From: Spirochaetaceae bacterium
Lineage (GTDB): Bacteria > Spirochaetota > Spirochaetia > Treponematales > Breznakiellaceae
Length of the DNA stretch: 24,726 bases
Direction: 5' to 3'
Assembly: GCA_031267955.1 (NCBI GenBank)
Contig: JAIRYB010000055.1
Coordinates: 1 to 24,726, forward strand
Shown: positions 7,180-14,492 of the stretch, piece by piece
How positions within the stretch are numbered: the first letter of the stretch is position 1
How the letters are laid out: each line of letters starts with the position of its first letter
Notes under the pieces: model-generated
Database searches by the model: none
Seen by the model: the letters and a program-made list of their open reading frames with translations, nothing else
What the model was told of the DNA's origin: nothing
Translations under genes and position numbers: made by a program

Positions 7180-8403
7180 TTAAAAGTAACTTAACTTGAT
7201 ACGCTTGCCCATGGTTTTAAGGTTCGCGGCCAGTTCTTCTATCAGGCGCATTTTAAGGGAAAAGGCTATCTGCGCGTTCTGTTCGTTTTCATGGGCCGCG
7301 TTTTCCGCCCTGCCCACGAAGAAGTTGATGTCGGTCGCTTCCTCGAAGAGGAGCCGGGCAATCAGGGAAGCGCCGTCGTCGCCGCTGTTCCAGTCCGCGT
7401 AGTTTTCGTTGTCCTTAATGTAATCCTCCGCGTACTCCGCCACTTTGCGCAGGGTAATTATCCCCTCGGTTACCAAATCTACCCCTTCGATTTTTGAAAC
7501 CGGGGGAATGGCCGGGTCCGAGATGGAAGGGGGAAGGTCCGTAACAAGGGGGCGCTTGAGAAATTCGGCGGCCAGGCGGGAAGTAGTGCCGCCCGAAATA
7601 ATATGCCTGCCTTCTTTGGAAAGGAAAAGATTCATCATCTTTGAATGGTCGCCCGGATTATGGGGCGGGCCGATAAGTATGTTGGCCTGTCTGCGGGCGC
7701 GGATCTTTACGGTACAGACCGTGGTGTCGTCGCCGGGCCTGCCTGCGTAAAGTGAATAGCACTTGTTTATCAGCATGGCGCTCAGGGTTTTCGCGGTCCA
7801 GTGCGGGTCGTAGATATCCTCCAAAAACGACGCGACATCGTCCCGCTGCCAGTCCAGGTTCAGTTCGGGCCCGGCGCCGGCGTTAATGACCCCGTCGCTC
7901 ATGGCGACAAAGGTATCCTCTTCCAGCAGGGCGATCCTGGTTTTGTGGATAATTTTATTGCCGATAGTTTCGGATATTACGGGGTAGTCGAACAGTTTCC
8001 CGCCGCGCAGGAGGATCACCCTGGGATTGTCGTACTGGATAATCTCCGCCTCCTGGTTTGTCTTTATTTTGATAATGGTGAAGGTTGAATAGGCGATGCC
8101 GATTTCGGCCCGCACGGGCAGGGTTGCCGCTATGGTTGACACGCAGTCTTCCACCGTAAGGGAGCTTGCCATCATGGTAGATATGATCCTGGCGGTAAGG
8201 GTAGAAAGTATGCTTGCCTTTACCCCGCTCCCAAGCCCGTCCGCCAGCACTATTACGGTAGAATCATCGCCGCCCGTATCTTTCCTGAAGATGCGGGAGT
8301 ACTCGCTCCGCGAAGAATAGGCTATTTCCACATGATCCCCGCAGAGCTGCTCCCCGTATTTGTTAAGGCTTATGTATCCCAGATCGGTGCAGAGCTTAGG
8401 CAT
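7180..8403 (-). CDS. SpoIIE/PP2C-type serine phosphatase linked to H2 sensor
   Basis: This 407-aa cytoplasmic protein has a PP2C/SpoIIE phosphatase domain at residues about 5-235. The metal-binding acids are visible: Asp23 (CGDHVE), Asp55 in VLADGLGSGVKAS, Asp170 in VAMSDGVINAG and Asp225-226 in GRPGDDTTV. It should remove phosphate from Ser/Thr of a protein partner. The C-terminal 165 residues are not recognised; they contain ISGGTTSRLAAEFLKRP and a helical tail, and may be a regulatory or binding domain. The ATG at 8403 overlaps the end of the hydrogenase-like gene by 8 nt, so the two are translationally coupled. PP2C phosphatases are known neighbours of sensory [FeFe] hydrogenases. The likely opposing enzyme is the kinase two genes upstream; the substrate is unknown. 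Confidence 0.85.
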   Translation of the reverse strand: MPKLCTDLGYISLNKYGEQLCGDHVEIAYSSRSEYSRIFRKDTGGDDSTVIVLADGLGSGVKASILSTLTARIISTMMASSLTVEDCVSTIAATLPVRAEIGIAYSTFTIIKIKTNQEAEIIQYDNPRVILLRGGKLFDYPVISETIGNKIIHKTRIALLEEDTFVAMSDGVINAGAGPELNLDWQRDDVASFLEDIYDPHWTAKTLSAMLINKCYSLYAGRPGDDTTVCTVKIRARRQANILIGPPHNPGDHSKMMNLFLSKEGRHIISGGTTSRLAAEFLKRPLVTDLPPSISDPAIPPVSKIEGVDLVTEGIITLRKVAEYAEDYIKDNENYADWNSGDDGASLIARLLFEEATDINFFVGRAENAAHENEQNAQIAFSLKMRLIEELAANLKTMGKRIKLSYF

Positions 8404-10102
8404 CGAAAAGCGATTCCTTTAGTTTGGTCAGGGCTATCTTGGTTTCCGCGGCGGTTTCGCCAAGCAGCGACGCTATTTCCTGTACGGTCCTCATCTGTTT
8501 TTCTATTACCCTGTCCGCGACCTCGATAGTCTTGCGGTCAGCGTTCTCTTTTTCTTCCTTCCGCGTTTCCTCTTCGGTTGTATCGCGCATAATCGAAATG
8601 ATAATATGGTAGCTTTTGTCGTAAACGATGGCCTGTTCCACATGTTTGCGGTAATCGGCCAGGTAAACGTGCTTGTTGTAATTAAAAGATGATTTTTCCT
8701 TTGCCTCGATAAACGGCAGGGGGTCCATAATCCGTACTACCTGGTCTCCCAGGATGGTCGAGGGGTTTATATTGAAGAGTTTGCACGCGGCCGCGTTGAT
8801 CTGCTGCACCTCGTAATTTTCGTTGAGTACCACGATGGCGTTGGGCGTGTTCTTGATAATGTTATCGGAAAAATTTTCCGCCTTTTCCTTCAGGTACGGG
8901 AGGCACATGGTCAGCGTCGCCTTTCCTTCAAGTACCGCCTGGGCCTTTTCCCGGCAGCTGTCGTACCCGCAGCACCCGCAGTTAAGCTCGTGTTCGATCT
9001 TTGTTTTCCCGATCTTTCCCAGCACCTCTTCTATTGCTTCGTCGCTGAAGTGGAACTTTCTCGGCGCAAGGGATTCGAATTTCCGGAGGAGATCTTCCCC
9101 GCTGTAATCGAAAACAGGAAAGTCGCCTGTCCCCGCGGCGCTGTTGACGGCGATATAATTCCGCACCGGGTGTTCCCAGTTTTTGCTCATCGCGGGCCCC
9201 ATGGAACAGCTCCCCGAGCAGGCGGACATTTCGATAAAGCAGCGGTCCAGGCGGCCCCGTATTATGTCTTTGATGCAGGCCTTGCAGTTTTCAATGCCGT
9301 CTACCGAAAGGTAGCTGTAGTCCCTGTTTTTCTTTGCCATGGTGCGCAGTATGCCCCCGTTAACGGGGAAGATCCGCGCCAGGGTGTTGTTGTCCGCGGG
9401 AGGGGCGGGGCCGGAATCGCCGGAAGCCCCCTCTCCGGTTTCGATGTCCAGCCCCTTTTTCCTGAGCCACATCGAAAGCTCCCTGAAGGTAATCACGCAG
9501 TCCACCACCCCCGCCGCATCGGATTCGGCCTCCGCTTTTTTTGAAATACAGGGGCCGATAAACACGGTTTTCGCCCGCGGGCTGCGCCGCTTGATATCAA
9601 GGCAATGGGCGTGCATGGGGGAAACCACGTGGGCCATGCAGGGAAGGGCCGCCGGGTAGTATTTCTGCACCATCAGATTTACCGTGGGGCAGCAGGTCGT
9701 TATGATAACCCGCTGCTCCCCCTCGTCCACCATGTCGTCGTAGCGCTTTTTGACAATCGTCGCCCCGACGGCGGTTTCCTCGACAGCGGCAAAGCCCAGC
9801 TTTTTCAGCGCCTTCGTTATGGCGCCAATGCCCAGCCCCCCGAAATTCGCCGCGAAGGACGGGGCCAGGCTTGCCCAGACCTCTTCCCCGCTTTGGAGCA
9901 GGGCTTCCGCGGAATCAAGGTCGTTTCTCATCTCCTTGGCGTTCTGCGGGCAGGCCACAAAACAATGCCCGCAGAGTATGCACTCGTCATTTACGATTTC
10001 GGCCTTGTTATTTTCAAACTTGATGGACTTGACCGGGCAGCGCCTGATGCACTTGTAGCAGGTTTTGCAGTCGGTCGCCTTTAGCCTTAAATACTCAGGC
10101 AT
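8396..10102 (-). CDS. Sensory [FeFe]-hydrogenase-like protein with PAS domain (HydS-like)
   Basis: Predicted to sense H2 or redox state, not to work as a bulk hydrogenase. The 568-aa product begins with two [4Fe-4S] ferredoxin motifs (Cys12/15/18/22 and Cys41/44/47/51). The H-cluster domain keeps all four ligand cysteines: ITTCCPTV (Cys137-138), GPCISKKAE (Cys185, Lys188, Glu191) and EMSACSGSCSMGP (Cys295, Cys299). It lacks the two Met residues that catalytic enzymes have in the second and third motifs (Gly183 and Ser293 here), and the usual glycine-rich end of the third motif is changed; such changes are typical of sensory groups. An extra four-Cys Fe-S motif (Cys375/378/383/400), a PAS domain (about 410-515) and a C-terminal coiled coil follow. 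No kinase domain is attached, so output must go through partners: the adjacent kinase and phosphatase. Group C versus D needs an alignment. Confidence 0.9.
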   Translation of the reverse strand: MPEYLRLKATDCKTCYKCIRRCPVKSIKFENNKAEIVNDECILCGHCFVACPQNAKEMRNDLDSAEALLQSGEEVWASLAPSFAANFGGLGIGAITKALKKLGFAAVEETAVGATIVKKRYDDMVDEGEQRVIITTCCPTVNLMVQKYYPAALPCMAHVVSPMHAHCLDIKRRSPRAKTVFIGPCISKKAEAESDAAGVVDCVITFRELSMWLRKKGLDIETGEGASGDSGPAPPADNNTLARIFPVNGGILRTMAKKNRDYSYLSVDGIENCKACIKDIIRGRLDRCFIEMSACSGSCSMGPAMSKNWEHPVRNYIAVNSAAGTGDFPVFDYSGEDLLRKFESLAPRKFHFSDEAIEEVLGKIGKTKIEHELNCGCCGYDSCREKAQAVLEGKATLTMCLPYLKEKAENFSDNIIKNTPNAIVVLNENYEVQQINAAACKLFNINPSTILGDQVVRIMDPLPFIEAKEKSSFNYNKHVYLADYRKHVEQAIVYDKSYHIIISIMRDTTEEETRKEEKENADRKTIEVADRVIEKQMRTVQEIASLLGETAAETKIALTKLKESLFDA

Positions 10103-10119
10103 CCTGTACCCTGCCGCCC

Positions 10120-10869
10120 CTATTCGTACTCTACCACGTTGGCCCAGTTGTGCAGGAGGTTGCGGTTATCCGCCTCCGCTTTATTGAGCTGGGCCGCCGC
10201 CACAATCGGTATCCATTTGTCGGCGTACTGTTTGGCCGTGTCGGTCTTGAGGCAAAACATGTTGAAGTACTTTTCCGCGATGACGAATCGTTTGGCCAGC
10301 ACAAACTGCATCCAGGTCTGCACCGCGTCGGCGGAGGCGTTCCCCGCCGTGGCGTGGGACCAGTCGATGATGCAGGCCTCGTTCCCGGAGGTAATAATGA
10401 TATTGCTGGGGTTAAAATCCCCGTGGCAGAGTTTCGTATGCCTCGGCAGGCTGTCAAGGCGCGTGGAAAGCTCGTACCGGGTTGTGGCGTCAAGCCCCGA
10501 CGCGCCGATCTTCCGATGCAGCTTGTCCCGCAGGAGCGCGAGCCGGGTCGCGGAATGTTTGTGCATTTCAATCTGGATATCCACAAAGCGGTTCAGGTGC
10601 TCGTCAAGCCTGTCCGGCTCTTTTTCAATCAGATCGGCCAGGGTAACGCCCTCAACATACTCCCAGACAATTGCCCAGTTCCCGTCGATTTTGGTAACTT
10701 CGCGCAGCTTTGGCACTTTCAAGCCGGTCTCGCCTACGGCGGCCAGATTCAGCGCCTCGTTAAAAACATCCGACGCGGGGTATTCGCTGCCCATAACCTT
10801 GTAGACATTGCCGTCTTCCAGATATATCTTCTTCTTTTCCCGTTCGACAATAATCTTCCGTTCGCCCAT
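10120..10869 (-). CDS. APH-fold protein kinase (aminoglycoside phosphotransferase family)
   Basis: The 249-aa product has the small-kinase fold of the APH/choline-kinase superfamily. Visible residues are Lys24 (NVYKV) and Glu38 for ATP binding, the hinge VWEYVEGVTLADLI, the catalytic loop LCHGDFNPSNII (His149, Asp151, Asn154) and the metal-binding IIDWSHA (Asp169). It has no drug-resistance context; it sits between adhE and the H2-sensor gene, upstream of a PP2C phosphatase, so it is more likely to phosphorylate a protein or small metabolite of this pathway. The ATG at 10869 shares one base with the adhE TAA (TAATG), a strong sign of coupled translation. A 17-nt gap leads to the next gene. 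Substrate is not known; protein-kinase activity is inferred from context only. Confidence 0.78.
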   Translation of the reverse strand: MGERKIIVEREKKKIYLEDGNVYKVMGSEYPASDVFNEALNLAAVGETGLKVPKLREVTKIDGNWAIVWEYVEGVTLADLIEKEPDRLDEHLNRFVDIQIEMHKHSATRLALLRDKLHRKIGASGLDATTRYELSTRLDSLPRHTKLCHGDFNPSNIIITSGNEACIIDWSHATAGNASADAVQTWMQFVLAKRFVIAEKYFNMFCLKTDTAKQYADKWIPIVAAAQLNKAEADNRNLLHNWANVVEYE

Positions 10870-13502
10870 TATTTACCTCCTCCGGCGGCGTTACTGCCCG
10901 TTCCGTAATACGCGTTGAGGAACATCTGCCTGATCTCGCTTATCAGGGGATACCGGGGGTTGGCGCCGGTACACTGGTCGTCAAAGGCCGCCTCGCTCAT
11001 GCTGTCAAGCCGCGCGAGAAAGTCCTCCTCGTCGATGCCGTAGTCCCTGATGGTCTTTTTGATCCCCACCTCTTCCTTGAGTTTTTCCACCGCGGCAATC
11101 AGGGCCTCGAGCTTTTCCTCGCCGGTCCTGCCTTTAAGCCCCAGCGCGTCGGCGATCCGCGCGTAACGCGCCAGGGTGTGCGGGTACTCGTACTGGGGGA
11201 AGGTCCCCATCTTGGGGGGCGTTTCCGCGGCGTTGAAGCGCAGCACCTCGCTTATCATCAGCGCGTTAGCCACGCCGTGGGGCAGGTGGTGGAAAGCCCC
11301 GAGTTTGTGCGCCATTGAATGGCACACCCCCAGGAATGCGTTGGCGAAGGCCATGCCGGCAATGGTCGCGGCGTGGGCCATTTTTTCCCTTGCCCTGGGA
11401 TCGCCCGCCCCGCTGTTGTACGCCGGGGGAAGGTACTCGAAGATCAGCTTCAGCGCCTCTATCGCCAGGCCGTCGGTAAATTCCGTGGCAAGCATCGAGG
11501 CGTAGGCTTCAAGCGCGTGGGTCATGGCGTCGATGCCGGACGCGCTGGTAAGGCCTTTGGGGGCGTCCATCTGCATATCCGCGTCCACGATCGCCATGTC
11601 CGGCAATAATTCGTAGTCGGCCAGGGGGTATTTCATCCCCGCCTTTTCGTCGGTGATAACCGCGAAGGGCGTCACCTCGCTCCCGGTCCCCGCCGAGGTA
11701 GGCACCGCGATAAAGTAAGCCTTTTCCCCCATCTTGGGGAAGGTATAAACCCGCTTCCTTATATCAACAAAACGCATGGCCATGTCCTGGAAATCCGCCT
11801 CGGGGTGCTCGTAAAGCACCCACATGATCTTCCCCGCGTCCATAGCCGAGCCGCCGCCTACCGCGATGATCACGTCCGGGGCGAAGGCGCTCATCTGGGC
11901 CGCGCCTTCCCTGGCGCAGGCCAGAGTCGGGTCCGGCTCGACGTTAAAGAAACTTTCATGCGCAATCCCCAGCTCGTCAAGCTTGTCGGTAACGGTTTTT
12001 GTATACCCGTTGGCGTAGAGGAATTTGTCCGTCACGATAAACGCCCGTTTCTTGCCCATAACGGCCTTCAATTCGTCCAGGGCCACAGGGAGGCAGCCCT
12101 TCTTTATATATATTTTTTCAGGAGCCCTGAACCACAGCATATTTTCCCTCCGTTCCGCGACGGTTTTGATGTTGAGAAGGTGCTTTACCCCCACGTTTTC
12201 GGAAACAGAATTCCCGCCCCAGCTGCCGCACCCCAAAGTAAGGGACGGGGCCAGCTTGAAATTGTAAAGGTCCCCTATGCCCCCCTGCGAGGAGGGCGTG
12301 TTCACCAGGATACGGCAGGTCTTCATCCTTTCCGCGAAGCCGGCGAGTTTTTCCTCCCTGCCCGTCGTGCCAAGGTACACCGAGGCGGTGTGGCCGTAGC
12401 CCCCGTCTTTTACCAGCCGGTCCGCCTTGTCCAGCGCCTCGGCGAAATCCTCCACGCGGTACATTGCCAGGACCGGCGAGAGTTTTTCGTGGGCGAATTC
12501 CTCGGACAGCTCCACGCTTACAACCTCGCCGATAAGTATCTTCGCGCTCTCAGGAACCGTTACCCCGGCCAGCGCGGCAATCGTATGGGCCTTCTGCCCC
12601 ACGATCTTCGCGTTCAGCGCCCCGTTGATGATAATGGTCTTGCGTACCTTTTCCGTCTCCTGGGGGTTGAGAAAATAACAGCCCCGGTATTCAAATTCTT
12701 TTTTTACGGCTTCGTAGATCCTGTCAAGCACAATTACCGACTGTTCTGACGCGCAGATCATCCCGTTATCAAAGGTTTTTGAGTGGATGATCGAATTTAC
12801 CGCCTGTTTAATGTCCGCGCCGGAATCGATAAGCGCCGGCGTGTTTCCCGAACCCACGCCGATAGCCGGCTTTCCGGAAGAATAGGCGGCTTTTACCATG
12901 CCCGGCCCGCCTGTGGCGAGGATAATGTCCGCCTCCCTCATCACCGTATTGGTCATCTCCAGGCTGGGCTCGTCTATCCAGTTGATAATCCCCGAAGGCG
13001 CCCCGGCCGCGACCGCCGCGTCAAGCACGATCCCCGCCGCGGTATTGGTGCAGGCTTTCGCCCGGGGGTGCGGGGAGATGATGATCCCGTTCCGCGTTTT
13101 AAGCGCGAGGAGGGTCTTGAATATCGCCGTAGAAGTCGGATTGGTGGTGGGGATTACCGCCGCGACAAGGCCGATAGGCTCCGCCACCTTTCTGATCCCG
13201 GCCACCCGGTCCGTCTCGATTACCCCGCAGGTTTTTGTGTCCTTGTAGGCGTTGTAGATGTATTCGGCCGCGTAGTGGTTTTTGATCACCTTGTCTTCCA
13301 CGACCCCCATGCCCGTCTCTTCCACGGCCTGCTTTGCCAGCGGGATCCGCGCCCTGTTCGCCGCTTCCGCGGCCGCGAAGAAGATCCGGTCCACCTGCTC
13401 CTGGGTAAAGCCCGCGTAGGCCGCCTGGGCCTTTCTGATTTCGCTCAAAGCCCGCCCCAGCGATTCGGTGTCTTTAACAATCTCTCGGTTTTTTGTAGCC
13501 AT
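10869..13502 (-). CDS. adhE: Bifunctional acetaldehyde/alcohol dehydrogenase
   Basis: It reduces acetyl-CoA to acetaldehyde and then ethanol with two NADH, a main electron sink of fermentation; AdhE forms cytoplasmic spirosome filaments. The 877-aa product has the CoA-dependent aldehyde dehydrogenase domain (about 1-440) with catalytic Cys250 in DNGMICASEQSVIVLD, and an iron-dependent alcohol dehydrogenase domain (about 450-870) with VPTSAGTGSEVTPFAV, the iron ligands in GIDAMTHALEAY and CHSMAHKLGAFHHLPHGVAN. Length is normal for the family. ATG 13502 is chosen because AAAGGA lies 6 nt before it; the ORF can be extended to a TTG at 13538 with no ribosome site. It is the first gene of a four-gene unit with a kinase, an H2-sensor hydrogenase and a phosphatase, which suggests regulation by H2 or redox. 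Confidence 0.96.
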   Translation of the reverse strand: MATKNREIVKDTESLGRALSEIRKAQAAYAGFTQEQVDRIFFAAAEAANRARIPLAKQAVEETGMGVVEDKVIKNHYAAEYIYNAYKDTKTCGVIETDRVAGIRKVAEPIGLVAAVIPTTNPTSTAIFKTLLALKTRNGIIISPHPRAKACTNTAAGIVLDAAVAAGAPSGIINWIDEPSLEMTNTVMREADIILATGGPGMVKAAYSSGKPAIGVGSGNTPALIDSGADIKQAVNSIIHSKTFDNGMICASEQSVIVLDRIYEAVKKEFEYRGCYFLNPQETEKVRKTIIINGALNAKIVGQKAHTIAALAGVTVPESAKILIGEVVSVELSEEFAHEKLSPVLAMYRVEDFAEALDKADRLVKDGGYGHTASVYLGTTGREEKLAGFAERMKTCRILVNTPSSQGGIGDLYNFKLAPSLTLGCGSWGGNSVSENVGVKHLLNIKTVAERRENMLWFRAPEKIYIKKGCLPVALDELKAVMGKKRAFIVTDKFLYANGYTKTVTDKLDELGIAHESFFNVEPDPTLACAREGAAQMSAFAPDVIIAVGGGSAMDAGKIMWVLYEHPEADFQDMAMRFVDIRKRVYTFPKMGEKAYFIAVPTSAGTGSEVTPFAVITDEKAGMKYPLADYELLPDMAIVDADMQMDAPKGLTSASGIDAMTHALEAYASMLATEFTDGLAIEALKLIFEYLPPAYNSGAGDPRAREKMAHAATIAGMAFANAFLGVCHSMAHKLGAFHHLPHGVANALMISEVLRFNAAETPPKMGTFPQYEYPHTLARYARIADALGLKGRTGEEKLEALIAAVEKLKEEVGIKKTIRDYGIDEEDFLARLDSMSEAAFDDQCTGANPRYPLISEIRQMFLNAYYGTGSNAAGGGK

Positions 13503-13547
13503 AAGCTTTCCTTTTGCGTCAAAAGCGTTTCGTTTCAATATAAGTAA

Positions 13548-13553
13548 ATTATA
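13548..13553 (-). promoter_or_regulatory. Likely adhE -10 box
   Basis: A perfect TATAAT on the minus strand lies 45 nt before the adhE ATG, in an AT-rich stretch. No good -35 is seen (GTGCAA at 17 nt spacing matches 3 of 6), so an activator may be needed. No convincing Rex operator was found. Confidence 0.4.
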
Positions 13554-13582
13554 AATTATCCGGCACTGGATTGCACAAATTT

Positions 13583-13611
13583 TTGATAATTTAATAATAT
13601 TGAAGTATTAT
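13583..13611 (+). promoter_or_regulatory. Possible rightward promoter in intergenic region
   Basis: TTGATA (13583-13588), a 17-nt spacer and TATTAT (13606-13611) match a sigma-70 promoter reading to the right. The region is very AT-rich, so chance matches are likely. The first good gene is almost 900 bp downstream. Confidence 0.3.
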
Positions 13612-13770
13612 ACTATAATGACCGCCGCCCGGCACTCTTGCGCGGCCCGGAAACCCGGAACAAGCGCGGAATTTAATGAATTTCTGACTGCCAAGGCGAA
13701 TAAATCGAAGACGCAAGGGAAAAGAAATATTGCGCCGACCTCCGGCCTCCGAAACGCGGCTCCCGAAACC
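13612..13770. other. Intergenic stretch with nothing recognised
   Basis: This part of the gap between adhE and the sugar importer has no convincing gene. A TTG-started 100-aa frame covers 13600-13902 but has no ribosome site and no recognisable protein. Confidence 0.5.
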
Positions 13771-13799
13771 TTGACAAAAATTTCCCGGTTCTGTAGACT
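13771..13799 (+). promoter_or_regulatory. Probable promoter of the sugar-importer leader
   Basis: A perfect TTGACA (13771-13776), 17-nt spacer and TAGACT (13794-13799, 4 of 6) form the best rightward promoter in the gap. Start would be near 13806, followed by a stem-loop (CTGAATT/AATTCAG, 13817-13834). It would give a leader of almost 700 nt before the sugar-binding protein unless the ORF at 13869 is real. Confidence 0.5.
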
Positions 13800-13868
13800 T
13801 CGTTACTGTATCCTGCCTGAATTTCTTAATTCAGCGTATTTTTCGGCAAAAACGGAGGTGGTTCGCGG

Positions 13869-14291
13869 ATGTTCTGTAATTCCTTGTACAGTAAAGAATT
13901 AGCATCCCCCCTCCCCCTGTTTGTAAGGAAGGCGGGAAAGTTCCATACCTGTACGGAGCCATTTCGTACATTCCCCCGAAGGTTGCAAACCTTCCTCCGG
14001 TATCGGGGGAAAGAGGATATGAAGAAAAAGGAAGCCTCCTGTATGGCTCAAAATCATAATGATATTCCGGCAGGATACCGAACTGCCCGTGTTCGCGAAG
14101 AACCGCTGCGCCTACGCGCCGGCAAACTACACCCGTTGGCAGATTCTCAGTCCCAAGCCCTTCCTGGAGACCTCATTACCGCCTTTGATAGCGCCCTGAC
14201 GCTCTACGAGGACCCCAGCCACGGCAGGATCGATATCCTGGACAAGAACGAGGATGGCAAACGTGGCCCCTGGTCGGACGTAACGAGTTGA
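13869..14291 (+). CDS. Hypothetical 140-aa protein (doubtful)
   Basis: The frame is preceded by GGAGGTG 8 nt before ATG 13869 and by a good promoter at 13771, which are the main reasons to list it. The product is basic at its N-terminus, has no membrane segment and no family I recognise. The C-terminal part (GDLITAFDSALTLYEDPSHG, then DKNEDGK) is more protein-like; DxNxDG resembles a calcium-loop motif but is too short to mean much. An internal ATG at 14019 (MKKKEASCMAQ) could start a 90-aa version. Strong hairpins run through the first 50 codons, which argues that this part is RNA structure or a gene remnant, not coding sequence. Confidence 0.3.
   Translation: MFCNSLYSKELASPLPLFVRKAGKFHTCTEPFRTFPRRLQTFLRYRGKEDMKKKEASCMAQNHNDIPAGYRTARVREEPLRLRAGKLHPLADSQSQALPGDLITAFDSALTLYEDPSHGRIDILDKNEDGKRGPWSDVTS
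13950..14011 (+). repeat. Tandem strong hairpins in leader region
   Basis: Two adjacent stem-loops are seen. The first pairs TGTACG (13950-13955) with CGTACA (13965-13970). The second pairs TTCCCCCGA (13971-13979) with TCGGGGGAA (14003-14011), and an alternative inner stem GAAGGTT/AACCTTC (13978-13994) sits in it. No T-run follows, so they are not simple terminators. Confidence 0.5.
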
Positions 14292-14470
14292 TCGTCAGTT
14301 GATCCCGTTCAATAAGCGTGTATGTTCCGGCGGATAACGCCGTGAAGATAAGGGCTGCGGTACGCGCAGTATTGCGTACAAAGCGGAAGGCGTTCCGGCG
14401 GAATAACCGTTGGTTATAGGAACCGCCGCTGAAAAAGGCGCACTGTATGAAAGGTTCGTATGGCGCGTAG
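14292..14470 (+). other. Highly structured RNA-like segment before sugar-binding protein gene
   Basis: There is no gene here, but hairpins follow closely: CGGCG/CGCCG (14328-14342), GTACGC/GCGTAC (14360-14379), GGCGTTCC/GGAACCGCC with an inner ATAACC/GGTTAT (14389-14427), and a long imperfect stem closed by TATGAA-AGG-TTCGTA (about 14439-14469). The motif GTTCCGGCGG occurs twice (14324 and 14392). The last hairpin ends about 10 nt before the GGAGG of the next gene, so it could affect translation. Some resemblance to the 3' part of a group II intron was noticed but no clear domain V is present. Confidence 0.4.
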
Positions 14471-14492
14471 TTATGTACTGGAGGAAGAAACT

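Noticed and set aside
11805..12749. 314-aa frame on the plus strand
   Set aside because: It is antisense to adhE and has no recognisable domain.
13560..13595. Rex operator before adhE
   Set aside because: TTATCAAAAATTTGTGCAA has weak symmetry and poor fit to the TTGTGA/TCACAA half-sites.
14389..14469. Group II intron 3' end
   Set aside because: Only a short stretch resembles such introns; no canonical domain V with its AGC triad and no reverse transcriptase are present.
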